Notes under the pieces: model-generated
The model's database searches: none
What the model saw: only the letters and a program-made list of their open reading frames with translations
What the model was told of the DNA's origin: nothing
Assembly: GCA_044226535.1 (NCBI GenBank)
Contig: JBGAGT010000003.1
Span: forward strand, 251,513-315,512
Direction: 5' to 3'
Length of the DNA: 64,000 nt
Origin: VBCG01 sp044226535
GTDB lineage: Bacteria; Pseudomonadota; Gammaproteobacteria; Burkholderiales; Casimicrobiaceae
Shown: positions 53,010-61,496 of the stretch, piece by piece
Layout: every line of letters starts with the position of its first letter
Position numbering within the stretch: the stretch's first letter is position 1
Position numbers and translations under genes: made by a program

Positions 53010-54581
53010 ATGGATACGCTGGCTCAGGAATGGATGGTGCGGTTGCGCGGCATGTGGAACCGCCGCATGGTGGGGCTCGCCGCGGCCTGGATCGCCGGGC
53101 TGATCGGCCTCGCGGTCGCCTTCTCGACCCCCGAGCGCTATGAAGCCACCGCTCGCGTCCAGGTCGACACCCAGTCCCTGCTGAAGCCCATCCTCGCCGG
53201 ACTCAGCATCCAGCCCAACCTCGACCAGCAGGTCGCGCTGATCAGCAGGACGCTCCTCAATCGCGGCAACGTCGAGAAGCTGATCCAGATGGCGCAGCTC
53301 GACGAGGGCGACGTGTCCGCGACGGCCCACGATGCGCTCGTCGACCGCCTTACGCGCTCGATTGTGATCAATGGCAACGCCAGCACCAACCTCTACCTGA
53401 TCAGCTACCGCGACACCGACCCGCAGCGTGCCGAGCGCGTGGTGTCGTCGCTGCTCAAGATCTTCTTCGCGTCGAGCACCGACGACAAGCGCCAGGACTC
53501 GGCGAGCGCCCTCAAGTTCCTCGACGAGGAGATCAAGCGCTACGAGCAGAGCCTGCAGGTCGCGGAAAGCCGCCTCAAGGACTTCCGGCTCAAGTACCTG
53601 GGGCTGCCGGGGCAGGGGGGACCCGCCGGAAGCGGCGACTATTTCGCACGCGTCTCCAAGCTGAGCGACGATGTCGCCAACGCTCGGCTGGAACTCAACG
53701 CCGCCGTGCAGGCGCGCGATGCCTATCGCCGCGAGCTCTCGGCGCAGACAACGACCCTCGCGGCGACGCGCGCGCCGGTGGCCGCCGTATCGGTGCCCGA
53801 GATCGATGCGCGCATCGCGGCGCAACGCACCAAGCTGGACGAGCTGCTGCGCAGCTTCACCGAGTCGCACCCGGATGTCGTCGGCACCCGCCGGGTGATT
53901 GCCGAACTCGAGGCGCAGCGCTCGCGCGAGCTCGCCGTCCGGGCGAGCGCCGCCGCCGCGGGTGCGCAGCCGCTGCCCGAGCCCGTCGACCGCTTCTCGG
54001 CCATCCAGCAGATCCGTGTGTCGCTGGCCGACGCCGAAGCCAAGGTCGCGGCGGCGCAGTCCAAGCTCGCGTCGTACGAGTCGCAATACGCGCAGCTCAC
54101 GGCGTCCGGCAAGATGATCCCGCAGGCCGAGGCCGAGCTCGCCCAGCTCAACCGCGACTACGACATCCAGAAGAAGACCTACACCGACCTGCTGGCGCGC
54201 CGCGAGGCGACGGTCATGGGCGCCAACGCGCAGGACACGATCGGCCAGCAGATCCGCGTCATCGATGCCGCCCGTGTCTCGCTCAAGCCGCTCCCGCCCT
54301 CGCGCCGCGTGATGCTTGCGCTGGGACTGCTCGCCGCGCTGGCCGTCGGCGTGGCTGCGAGCTTCGTCGCCGACCAGCTGTCGCCCTCGTTCCACGAGGC
54401 GCGGGAACTCGCGGCCTTTTCCAACCGGCCGCTGCTCGGCTGGCTGTCGATGGTCGACAGCCCCGAGGTGACGCGGGTGAAGCGCCGGCGCAGGGTCCTC
54501 TTCGCGGGTGGCCTCGGTGCGCTGGTCGCGACCTTCGCTGCGCTGCTGGCCTTGCTCATGCTGGCTGCGCGCGCGGGCTAG
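53010..54581 (+). CDS. XrtA-type polysaccharide chain-length determinant (Wzz/GumC-like)
   Basis: A 523-residue inner-membrane co-polymerase. TM1 is near residues 19-38 (MVGLAAAWIAGLIGLAVAF), the periplasmic part is a long coiled coil from about 175 to 400, and two hydrophobic segments follow the proline-rich motif PLPPSRRVM near 435. The final segment ends at the C-terminus. It carries no kinase domain, which is encoded by the next gene. I chose the ATG at 53010; a TTG at 52968 is possible. Confidence 0.88.
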   Translation: MDTLAQEWMVRLRGMWNRRMVGLAAAWIAGLIGLAVAFSTPERYEATARVQVDTQSLLKPILAGLSIQPNLDQQVALISRTLLNRGNVEKLIQMAQLDEGDVSATAHDALVDRLTRSIVINGNASTNLYLISYRDTDPQRAERVVSSLLKIFFASSTDDKRQDSASALKFLDEEIKRYEQSLQVAESRLKDFRLKYLGLPGQGGPAGSGDYFARVSKLSDDVANARLELNAAVQARDAYRRELSAQTTTLAATRAPVAAVSVPEIDARIAAQRTKLDELLRSFTESHPDVVGTRRVIAELEAQRSRELAVRASAAAAGAQPLPEPVDRFSAIQQIRVSLADAEAKVAAAQSKLASYESQYAQLTASGKMIPQAEAELAQLNRDYDIQKKTYTDLLARREATVMGANAQDTIGQQIRVIDAARVSLKPLPPSRRVMLALGLLAALAVGVAASFVADQLSPSFHEARELAAFSNRPLLGWLSMVDSPEVTRVKRRRRVLFAGGLGALVATFAALLALLMLAARAG

Positions 54582-54588
54582 GGGCGAC

Positions 54589-55560
54589 ATGAGCCTCATC
54601 GAACAGGCTGCCAAGCGCCTCGCCGAGTTGCAGCGCGCGGGGGTCGACCTGCCCCAAACCGCGGCCCCGGCGGTGTCGGCGACCGAACGCACGCCCACGC
54701 CGGAGGCGCTGGTACGCGAGGTGGCCGCGCGCCAGGCGCAGACCGGCGGGCCGGCCCCGTCGGCGGCCGCCCCCGTCGCCGGCAGGGTGGCGGGGCCGGA
54801 TGCCGATGTACCGGCCGCATCGCCCTTGCGCAAGGTCGAGATCGATCTCGAGCGGCTCGAGGCGCTCGGCCTCGTCACGCCTGACCACCTCGACTCGCGC
54901 ATCGCGCACGAGGTGCGCGTGCTCAAGCGCCCGATCCTGCGCAACGTCAAGGGGCGCGGGGCGAAATCGATCGCCCATGCGACGCGCGTCATGGTCACGA
55001 GCGCGCTCCCGGGCGAAGGCAAGACCTTCACCACGGCCAACCTCGCCCTCAGCATGGCCATGGAGTTCGACGACACGGTGCTGCTGGTCGACGGCGACGT
55101 CGCGCACCCCTCGCTGCTCGAACTGCTCGGCATCGAACAGTCCGAAGGCCTCCTCGACCTCCTCACCCGCGACGATATCGGCATCGACGACGTCGTGCTG
55201 CAGACCAATATCGAGCAATTGATGATCCTGCCGGCGGGTACGCGTCACCGTCGCGCGACCGAGCTTCTTGCCAGCGACCGCATGACCAGGCTTCTCGACG
55301 CCCTGTCGGCGCGCTTCCCCGGGCGCATGATCGTGTTCGACTCGCCGCCGCTGCTGCCGACCACCGAATCGCGCGTGCTGGCGACGCATGCGGGGCAGGT
55401 GGTGATGGTCGTCGGCGCCGACTCGACGTCCCGCAGTGCGGTCGAGGAGGCCCTCGCGGCGATCGAGCGTTGCGAATGCGTCATGATGGTGCTCAACAAG
55501 ACCGTCTCCGTCGGTACGGGCTCCTACTATGGTTATTACGCGGGCGAGACGCCCGGCTGA
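54589..55560 (+). CDS. XrtA-type tyrosine-protein autokinase (BY-kinase)
   Basis: A 323-residue cytoplasmic kinase. Walker A SALPGEGKTFTTANLA is near 138-153, Walker A' LLVDGDVAHPS near 167, and Walker B MIVFDSPPLL near 257. The C-terminal tyrosine cluster SYYGYY (about 314-319) is the autophosphorylation tail. The first 90 residues are a linker rich in Ala/Pro. With the chain-length protein it would set polymer length by cycles of phosphorylation. It starts 7 bp after the chain-length gene. Confidence 0.9.
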   Translation: MSLIEQAAKRLAELQRAGVDLPQTAAPAVSATERTPTPEALVREVAARQAQTGGPAPSAAAPVAGRVAGPDADVPAASPLRKVEIDLERLEALGLVTPDHLDSRIAHEVRVLKRPILRNVKGRGAKSIAHATRVMVTSALPGEGKTFTTANLALSMAMEFDDTVLLVDGDVAHPSLLELLGIEQSEGLLDLLTRDDIGIDDVVLQTNIEQLMILPAGTRHRRATELLASDRMTRLLDALSARFPGRMIVFDSPPLLPTTESRVLATHAGQVVMVVGADSTSRSAVEEALAAIERCECVMMVLNKTVSVGTGSYYGYYAGETPG

Positions 55561-55567
55561 GCGCTCG

Positions 55568-57139
55568 ATGCAGGGTGCCTGCGCCGTGTCGCACCGCGTC
55601 GCGGCCGCGGAGGCGCGCCCGCTCGGCCGCGGGGCCTTTGGCGGCGTGCTCGTGGCGCTGGCTGCATCGGTCGCCGCGCCCTGCGGTGCCGCCAACTGGG
55701 TGTTCAACCCCGGGGTGACGCTCGTGGGAACCTATACCGACAACGTCGACCTCCAGCCGCGTGACCTGGCGCGCGACGACGCCGTCATGCAGCTCACGCC
55801 TTCGCTGACGTTCCGCGGGCAGGGCGCCCACGCGGAGGTCGCGGGATCGGTGGCGCTGCCGGTCCTCGCCTATGCCCGCACGGGCTCGGAGAACAACGAC
55901 GTCTACCCGTTGGCGTCGATCCTCGGGCGGGCCGAGGTCGTCGACGACCTGTTCTTCGTCGAGGGTGCCATCTACGTCACGCAGCCCTACGAAAACGCGT
56001 TCGGATCGCATTCGACGAGCCTCGTTTCGGGCAACGACAACCGCTTCACCGCGGCTTCGTACCGCCTGTCGCCTTATGTCAAGGGAGAACTGCCGGGCGA
56101 CATGAGCTACGAGGTCCGCAACGACGCAATCTGGACGTCGACCCATGACGCCCCGCCCGACGTCAACGACGCCTTCAGCAACCACTTCGGGGCGCACATC
56201 GCTCGCGTCGCAGCGCCGCTCGGATGGTTCGCGGACCTCGACCTCGAGCATGTCAAGTTCAGCGACCAGGGCTGGCAACGCATCAACCTCGCACGCATCG
56301 GGCCGCGTTATGCCATCAGCCCGCAACTGCGCGTGCAGGCGAGCGCCGGTTACGAGAATGACGAGTTTCCGCTGGCGAGCTACCATGCCGTGCTCTATGG
56401 AGCGGCGATCGAGTGGCGACCGTCGGAGCGCACCACGGCCTATGCGAACGTCGAGCACCGTTTCTTCGGCACGAGCTACCTCGCCTCGCTGGACTACCGG
56501 ACGCCGTTGACGGTGTGGTCGATCGTCGCGTCGCGGGATCTCAGCAATTTCAGCAGTGCGCTCGCCGGCGGGCAGCAGGCGCTCGGCGTGGGAACGTTGC
56601 TCGACAGGCTCTTCAAGTCGCGCATTCCCGATCCTCTCCTGCGCCGCCAGGCGGTGGACCAGTACATCCAGCAGCAGGCACTGCCGACCACGCTGAATGC
56701 GCCGGTCAATTTCTATTCGCAGGAAATCCTGCTGACCAACCGCGTGGCCGCGACCGCCGGGTTCACGGGGTCGCGCAACAGCCTGTTCTTCACCGCGCAC
56801 TACGAGCGCAACCGCGGAATCGAGGGCTCGAGCGGAACGCCGACGGACCCGCTGACCTCGGGCTCCAACAACACGCAATACGGGCTCGACGCGACCTTTT
56901 CGCATCGGCTCACTCCCGTGCTCGGCGTCAACGTATCGATGTCGCTGGCCCGGACCGATGCGGCGGCGCCCGCCGAGGGTCGCACCAACCAGGGTGGCGC
57001 GGGCATCGAGCTCAACCGGGCGCTGTCGCAGCATACGCGCGTGTTCGTCGGGACGCGCTACCAGAGGCTCACCTCGGACGTCACCGACAGCTACCGCGAG
57101 ACCGCCTACTACGCCGGCATCGGCTACACCTTCAGGTAG
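55568..57139 (+). CDS. XrtA-system-associated outer-membrane beta-barrel protein
   Basis: A 523-residue outer-membrane protein. A signal peptide with VLVALAASVAAPCGAA precedes repeated amphipathic strands (VFNPGVTLVGTYTDNV, TAYANVEHRFFGTSY) and a terminal strand ending YYAGIGYTFR, with the C-terminal aromatic-x-aromatic-like end of barrels. It fits the family found between the tyrosine kinase and the ATPase in XrtA loci and may form or support the polysaccharide pore. I chose the ATG at 55568, 8 bp after the kinase; 55529 would overlap the kinase. Confidence 0.85.
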   Translation: MQGACAVSHRVAAAEARPLGRGAFGGVLVALAASVAAPCGAANWVFNPGVTLVGTYTDNVDLQPRDLARDDAVMQLTPSLTFRGQGAHAEVAGSVALPVLAYARTGSENNDVYPLASILGRAEVVDDLFFVEGAIYVTQPYENAFGSHSTSLVSGNDNRFTAASYRLSPYVKGELPGDMSYEVRNDAIWTSTHDAPPDVNDAFSNHFGAHIARVAAPLGWFADLDLEHVKFSDQGWQRINLARIGPRYAISPQLRVQASAGYENDEFPLASYHAVLYGAAIEWRPSERTTAYANVEHRFFGTSYLASLDYRTPLTVWSIVASRDLSNFSSALAGGQQALGVGTLLDRLFKSRIPDPLLRRQAVDQYIQQQALPTTLNAPVNFYSQEILLTNRVAATAGFTGSRNSLFFTAHYERNRGIEGSSGTPTDPLTSGSNNTQYGLDATFSHRLTPVLGVNVSMSLARTDAAAPAEGRTNQGGAGIELNRALSQHTRVFVGTRYQRLTSDVTDSYRETAYYAGIGYTFR

Positions 57140-57146
57140 CGCGCTC

Positions 57147-58190
57147 ATGTACGAGGCGTTCTACGGGCTCAGCGGCAAGCCCTTCCAGCTCAACCCCGAT
57201 CCCTCGTTCTACTACGCGAGCCGCGGGCACAAGCGCGCCTTCGCCTACCTCGAGTACGGGCTCTACCAGAACGAGGGCTTCATCGTGATCACCGGCGAGA
57301 TCGGCGCCGGCAAGACGACGATCCTGCGCAGCCTGCTCGGGCAGCTCGACCCCGCGAAGGTCGTCGCGGCGCAGATCGTCAGCACGCAGCTCGACGCCGA
57401 CGACCTCCTGCGTGCGGTCGGCGTCGCGTTCGGGCTTCCTGTGCGCTCGGTGGACAAGGCCGTGCTGCTCGCCTCGCTCGAGGCCTTCCTCTGCCAGCTC
57501 ACGATGGAGAAGAAGCGCGCGCTGCTGGTGGTCGACGAGGCGCAGAACCTCACGCCGAGGGCGATGGAGGAGCTGCGCATGCTGTCGAACTTCCAGCTCG
57601 GCGACCAGGCGCTGCTGCAAAGCTTCCTGGTCGGGCAGCCCGAGCTGCGCGACATGATGCAAGGTCCGCAGCTTCAGCAGTTGCGCCAGCGCGTCATCGC
57701 CTCGTATCACCTCGGGCCGATGGACGCGGACGATACACGCGCCTACATCGAGCACCGGCTGAACCACGTCGGCTGGCAGGACGACCCTGCGTTCGCGCCG
57801 GCTGCGTTCGACGCGATCCACGCGTCCACGGGCGGGTTGCCGCGGCGGATCAACACGCTCTGCAACCGGCTGCTGCTGGCCGGCTTCCTCGCCGACCGGC
57901 ACGCCGTCGAGCCCGCCGACGTCGATGCGATCGCGCAGGAGATCAGGCAGGAGATCGGCACCGGCGACTTCGGCGCGCCCACGGGCGCCGAGGGGCGCAT
58001 GGCGCCGCCCGGATCCGCGGCCGCCCTCGGCACGCCGGGCGACCCACGGCTGCACCGGCTCTTCGAGCAGGTCGACGAGCGCATCGACCGGCTCGAGCGC
58101 ACCGTCGCCGCCGCGGTCGACCTGCTGCACCGCCTCCTGCACCCCGAGAAGCCCGCAGCCGGCAAGCCGGAAGATCCCGCGCGCTCCTAG
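57147..58190 (+). CDS. XrtA-system-associated ATPase (ExeA/MSHA-like AAA)
   Basis: A 347-residue cytoplasmic ATPase. It opens MYEAFYGLSGKPFQLNPDP, with Walker A GEIGAGKTT at residues 50-58, Walker B LLVVDEAQNL near 128 and the sensor region GGLPRRINTLCNRLLLAG. The last 60 residues form a predicted coiled coil (FEQVDERIDRLERTV). The gene order places it with polysaccharide secretion; its exact role is not established. It starts 7 bp after the barrel gene. Confidence 0.88.
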   Translation: MYEAFYGLSGKPFQLNPDPSFYYASRGHKRAFAYLEYGLYQNEGFIVITGEIGAGKTTILRSLLGQLDPAKVVAAQIVSTQLDADDLLRAVGVAFGLPVRSVDKAVLLASLEAFLCQLTMEKKRALLVVDEAQNLTPRAMEELRMLSNFQLGDQALLQSFLVGQPELRDMMQGPQLQQLRQRVIASYHLGPMDADDTRAYIEHRLNHVGWQDDPAFAPAAFDAIHASTGGLPRRINTLCNRLLLAGFLADRHAVEPADVDAIAQEIRQEIGTGDFGAPTGAEGRMAPPGSAAALGTPGDPRLHRLFEQVDERIDRLERTVAAAVDLLHRLLHPEKPAAGKPEDPARS

Positions 58191-58197
58191 CGGCGCG

Positions 58198-59004
58198 ATG
58201 ATCGCGCTCACCATCAACGTCGAGGAAGCGCCCCAGCGAGCCCGGCCGGCCGAAGTCGACGCGCGCGCGGCGCCGTCGCGGGGCGTCGAGGCGCACGTCG
58301 AGCGCGTGCTCGCGTGGCTCGAGGAGCACGAGGCGCGCGCGACGCTGTTCGTGATGGGGGCGACCGCCGAACGGTACCCGGGCATGGTGCGGCGCATTGT
58401 CGCGTCGGGCAACGAGCTCGGCTGCTACGGCTACGAAGGGTTGGGTACCATCGACCGCGGCGACGGCCCGCTGCTCGCCGACATGCGGCTCGGCAAGGCC
58501 ATCCTCGAGGATGTGACGGGAGGCGCGGTCGCGGGGTGCCGGATCCCCGGCCTGGCGGTCGGCGCGGGCACAGCGTGGGCGCTCGACTGCCTGCACCTCG
58601 CCGGCTTCCGCTACAGCTCGAGCACCACCGCGCGCGTGCCGCGCGACGGCTACCCGGCCTCGCCGATCGCGCTCGAGCTGAAGGCGGGCTTCTACGAGGT
58701 CCCGGTGACGCTGGTGCGCGCCATGGGCTTCACCTGGCCTGCCGGCGGCGGCGAAGCGCTGCGGCGCCTGCCGTACTGGCTGTGGAGGCGCCAGCTCGAC
58801 GCGTCCGCGCCGCGCGGGGCGACCTTCGTGTTCGATGCCGGGGAGTTCGAGCGCGCGCCCTCGCTCCCGCGGCGGCAAGGCCCGGATGAATTCGAAGGCG
58901 AAGGAAGCTACCTCGGCCGCACCGATGCGCGCATCCGCCGGCTGCTGCACGACTTCGGGGGCGAACGCATCGACGCGCTGCTGCCGGTGGCAGCCCCGCG
59001 CTGA
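58198..59004 (+). CDS. Catalytically degenerate polysaccharide deacetylase (XrtA-system type)
   Basis: A 268-residue NodB-fold protein in the place of the XrtA deacetylase. The frame of the family is intact: RATLFVMGATAERYPGMVRRI, AILEDVTGG, EVPVTLVRAMG and PAGGGEALRRLPYWL. But each active-site motif is altered: VDVED is replaced by INVEE at residues 6-10, GHE-ASHGY-H by GNELGCYGYEG, YRAPSFS by CRIPGLAV, and the HPWE region by FDAGEFE. All metal ligands appear lost. It is probably a binding or scaffold protein rather than an enzyme. It lies 7 bp after the ATPase gene. Confidence 0.82.
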   Translation: MIALTINVEEAPQRARPAEVDARAAPSRGVEAHVERVLAWLEEHEARATLFVMGATAERYPGMVRRIVASGNELGCYGYEGLGTIDRGDGPLLADMRLGKAILEDVTGGAVAGCRIPGLAVGAGTAWALDCLHLAGFRYSSSTTARVPRDGYPASPIALELKAGFYEVPVTLVRAMGFTWPAGGGEALRRLPYWLWRRQLDASAPRGATFVFDAGEFERAPSLPRRQGPDEFEGEGSYLGRTDARIRRLLHDFGGERIDALLPVAAPR

Positions 59005-59019
59005 CGGACCCGTGGTCCG
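59005..59019. terminator. Hairpin between convergent genes
   Basis: CGGACC and GGTCCG form a perfect 6-bp stem around CGT directly after the deacetylase stop codon. No T-run follows, so termination strength is uncertain. It could serve either convergent gene. Confidence 0.4.
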
Positions 59020-59042
59020 CTGGCGCGGGGTGCGGCGCCGCC

Positions 59043-60953
59043 TCAGTCGAGCGTGAGGTCGAAGCCCGCGGTGATGAACTTCGCCATCTGCGCTCGCGTG
59101 ACGAGCGTCGCGGGCTGGAACGTCCCGTCGGAGAAGCCGTCGATCACGCCGATGGCCCACAGGTAGTTCACGTGCTTGCAGTAGCTGCTGGTGACGCTGA
59201 CGTCCGGGAAGTGGCTGCTGCCGCCGCTCGCGCAGTTGTAGCTGCGCGCCGCACCCGACTGCGAGAACGTTCCCGACGCGGGCACGTTGGCGTCGCCGCC
59301 CGCGACGGCGCCCGCGATCAGCACCGACATGTGCGAGCGAGACGATGCGTCCGTCGGGCAGACGTGCGAGCTGTCGCTGCAGCCGAAGGTGACGTTGATG
59401 CCCTGCGCGGCGAGGTAATGGACCTGCTTGCAGCCGCCGTCGGTGGGTGCGACGTCGGCATACAGGGACTTGCCGCCGCTCGCGCAGTTGTACGACGCGC
59501 TGCCGACCTTCCCGCTCACGGGGATCAGCGTGTCGCCTTCGGGCGCGAGCAGGCCGCGGGCCGCGAACATCGCCGTCTGGGCGCGCGTGCTGTTGGCGGT
59601 CGGGCCGAAGGTCCCGTTGCTGAACCCGGTGGTCACGTTGTTGTGGAGCAGCGTCTCGATGTAGTTGTACGAGGCGTCGGACGACGGCACGTCGCCGAAG
59701 CTGCCGCCGATGTGCATGGTGATGGTCGCGACGTTGCCGGTCGACAGCGTCTCGGTCAAGGTGGCGTCCCAATGCTGGACGGGGCGCGTGGAAGGCTTGC
59801 TGACACGGACGAGGTAGCAATTGCCGCTCGCGTCGCGGCAGTCGGCTTCCGCGCCGGCGGCGATCGTGCCGTACGAGGCGCTGCCGTCGCTGATCGTGTA
59901 GCTTGCGCCCGAGGGGCCGGTGAACTTCGAGAGCGTGCCGGTCACGCTGCTCACGGGGGAGGACGAGTCGTTGCGCCAGATGGGCTCGATCATCACCGTC
60001 TCGCCCGGCTCGATGACGCCATTGAGGTTGCCGTTGGCGCCCGACACCGCGTGCTCGTCGAGCGGCGTGGCCACCAGCGCCAGCACCGGCGCGCTCGCCG
60101 GCGACACGGCGATGTAGTTCGAGCGCGTGAGGGTGTTGCTTCCGCCGGGCCCGGTCACCGTGAGCGCGACGGAGTAGGTGCCGGCGCTGGCGAAGCTGTG
60201 CGAGGGGCTGGCCGCCGTGCTCGTGCCGCCGTCGCCGAAGGTCCAGGCGTAGCTGGTGATCGTCCCGCTCGATGCGTTGGCGAAGTTCACGAGGAGCGGG
60301 GCGACGCCCGAGGTAACGTTGGCGGTGAAGGCGGCCACCGGCGCGGCGGCGCTGACGACGATGTAGCCGGTCCGCGTCTGGGTGTTCGACCCCGCGGAGC
60401 CCGACAGCGTAAGCGCCACGGTATAGGTGCCCGTGGCCGAATAGGTGTGGCTCGGGTTGGCTGCGCTGCTGGTGCCGCCGTCGCCGAAGGTCCAGGCGTA
60501 GGAGGAGAACGTTCCCGTCGACGCGCTGCTGTCGAACGCCACCGTCAGCGGCGCGGCACCCGCGGTCTTATCGGCGATGAAGGACGCGACGGGTGCCGTG
60601 GAGGGCGCGGTTCCGACGACCTCCGCGGAGTACGAGCTCTCGGCGCCCGAGCCGTTGTAGGCGGTGACGGCGAAATAGTAGACGCGGCCGCTGGTGAGGC
60701 CCGAGATCGTGACGGACGTCGCAGCGCCGGCATCGACGCTGGCGGTGTAGGTGCCCGAGGTGGTGCCGTAGTACGCACGATAGCCGGCCGCGCCGGCGGA
60801 TACATCCCACGCCAGCGTCAGCGACGCCGCCCAGCCGAGGCTCGCCGTGCAGGCGAGCAGGAGCATCGTGGCGAGGCGCGCCCACGCGCCGCGTCCCCTT
60901 GCGATCCCGCGACGCAGGCGGTGCGAAGGGTCGTTCGCTACAACTTCAGACAT
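59043..60953 (-). CDS. Secreted FN3-PKD-PKD-SLH repeat surface protein
   Basis: A 636-residue exported protein. The signal peptide has ATMLLLACTASLGWAA (cleavage near 43; LLAC also looks like a lipobox). An FN3 domain spans about 45-125 (LTLAWDVSAGAAGYRAYYG), two PKD domains follow (YAWTFGDGGTSS and YAWTFGDGGTST), then an unassigned beta region. Three S-layer-homology-like repeats end the protein (SFGDVPSSDASYNYIETLL, LYADVAPTDGGCKQVHYLA, HFPDVSVTSSYCKHVNYLW). No PEP-CTERM tail is present. The ATG at 60953 is preferred over the upstream TTG. It probably sits on the cell surface or binds glycan. Confidence 0.83.
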   Translation of the reverse strand: MSEVVANDPSHRLRRGIARGRGAWARLATMLLLACTASLGWAASLTLAWDVSAGAAGYRAYYGTTSGTYTASVDAGAATSVTISGLTSGRVYYFAVTAYNGSGAESSYSAEVVGTAPSTAPVASFIADKTAGAAPLTVAFDSSASTGTFSSYAWTFGDGGTSSAANPSHTYSATGTYTVALTLSGSAGSNTQTRTGYIVVSAAAPVAAFTANVTSGVAPLLVNFANASSGTITSYAWTFGDGGTSTAASPSHSFASAGTYSVALTVTGPGGSNTLTRSNYIAVSPASAPVLALVATPLDEHAVSGANGNLNGVIEPGETVMIEPIWRNDSSSPVSSVTGTLSKFTGPSGASYTISDGSASYGTIAAGAEADCRDASGNCYLVRVSKPSTRPVQHWDATLTETLSTGNVATITMHIGGSFGDVPSSDASYNYIETLLHNNVTTGFSNGTFGPTANSTRAQTAMFAARGLLAPEGDTLIPVSGKVGSASYNCASGGKSLYADVAPTDGGCKQVHYLAAQGINVTFGCSDSSHVCPTDASSRSHMSVLIAGAVAGGDANVPASGTFSQSGAARSYNCASGGSSHFPDVSVTSSYCKHVNYLWAIGVIDGFSDGTFQPATLVTRAQMAKFITAGFDLTLD

Positions 60954-60981
60954 GATCGAGAGAGCCTGCGGCGTCGTGCAT

Positions 60982-61082
60982 TTATGACGAAAGCATAGTA
61001 TTGGCAAAACAACGTGTTGTCCAGCATTACCTCGTCATAATTCTTGTCTAAATCGGCCAATACTGTCGCAAATCCCCGACAG
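60982..61082. promoter_or_regulatory. Inverted-repeat cluster upstream of the SLH protein
   Basis: Four nested or overlapping inverted repeats: TTATGACGA (60982-60990) with TCGTCATAA (61032-61040); AGTATTGGC (60997-61005) with GCCAATACT (61056-61064); ACAAC-GT-GTTGT (61009-61020); and CTGTCG (61063-61068) with CGACAG (61077-61082). The segment is much more A/T-rich than its flanks. It probably holds the promoter and binding sites for one or more regulators of the minus-strand gene. Confidence 0.55.
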
Positions 61083-61405
61083 CGTCTTGTCGGCCACAAT
61101 TTTATAGCGTTCAAACCCCGGCCAATAAAATCAGGTCCTTACGCGAAGCCGAGGCCGCGGTAAGAGGACGGCGGTTGCCGAAAACCCCCCGGGGTTGGCC
61201 GAAACCTTGTCGGGATGTGCAACAAGCGTACCCGCGGCGTCCGGCGGTGCGGGACTCTCGCAGCGAGCGGCGTAAGGGCATGGTGCACTCCCGAAGGCGC
61301 CGGAGGCGTAAAGCGGCGGGCATCGCCGTATCGTCGCCGTGGCGCTCGACCGCGCCGGGCCGCTCCGCGGGCGTGAATCCCCGTGGGCAAGCCGTGGATG
61401 TTCGG
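61083..61405. other. Intergenic region without recognised gene
   Basis: Between the inverted-repeat cluster and the tRNA. It has an A/T-richer start (ATTTTATAGCG, GGCCAATAAAATC), a GC palindrome AACCCCCCGGGGTT near 61184, and otherwise only short shadow frames. I see no gene or known RNA motif. Confidence 0.4.
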
Positions 61406-61482
61406 TGGTAGGCGCGATTGGACTCGAACCAACGACCCCCACCATGTCAAGGTGGTGCTCTAACCAGCTGAGCTACGCGCCT
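61406..61482 (-). tRNA. tRNA-Val (GAC)
   Basis: On the minus strand a 77-base cloverleaf with acceptor AGGCGCG paired to CGCGCCT, D-arm TAGCTCAGCTGGTTAGAGC, anticodon stem CCACC/GGTGG with loop TTGACAT (anticodon GAC), and T-arm GTTGGTTCGAGTCCAAT. The 3' CCA is encoded. The GAC anticodon reads GUC/GUU valine codons. Confidence 0.95.
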
Positions 61483-61496
61483 GCCGAAGCCCGCGA

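Noticed and set aside
52941..55208. Long minus-strand open frame (755 codons) opposite the chain-length and kinase genes
   Set aside because: It is antisense to two well-recognised genes, shows low-complexity Arg/Ala-rich translation and no domain pattern. Such frames are expected in very GC-rich DNA.
59172..60998. Plus-strand open frame (608 codons) opposite the FN3-PKD-SLH gene
   Set aside because: Translation is Arg/Ala/Gly-rich without secondary-structure pattern; the minus-strand protein has a signal peptide and clear domains.
60954..61140. A c-di-GMP (GEMM) riboswitch before the SLH protein
   Set aside because: I looked for the conserved GCAAA-C and GNRA/tetraloop-receptor elements and did not find them in order; only simple dyads are seen.
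61111..61450. Short frames upstream of the tRNA that could be a small protein
   Set aside because: Several overlapping Arg/Pro-rich frames run into the tRNA itself; none has a ribosome site or recognisable features.
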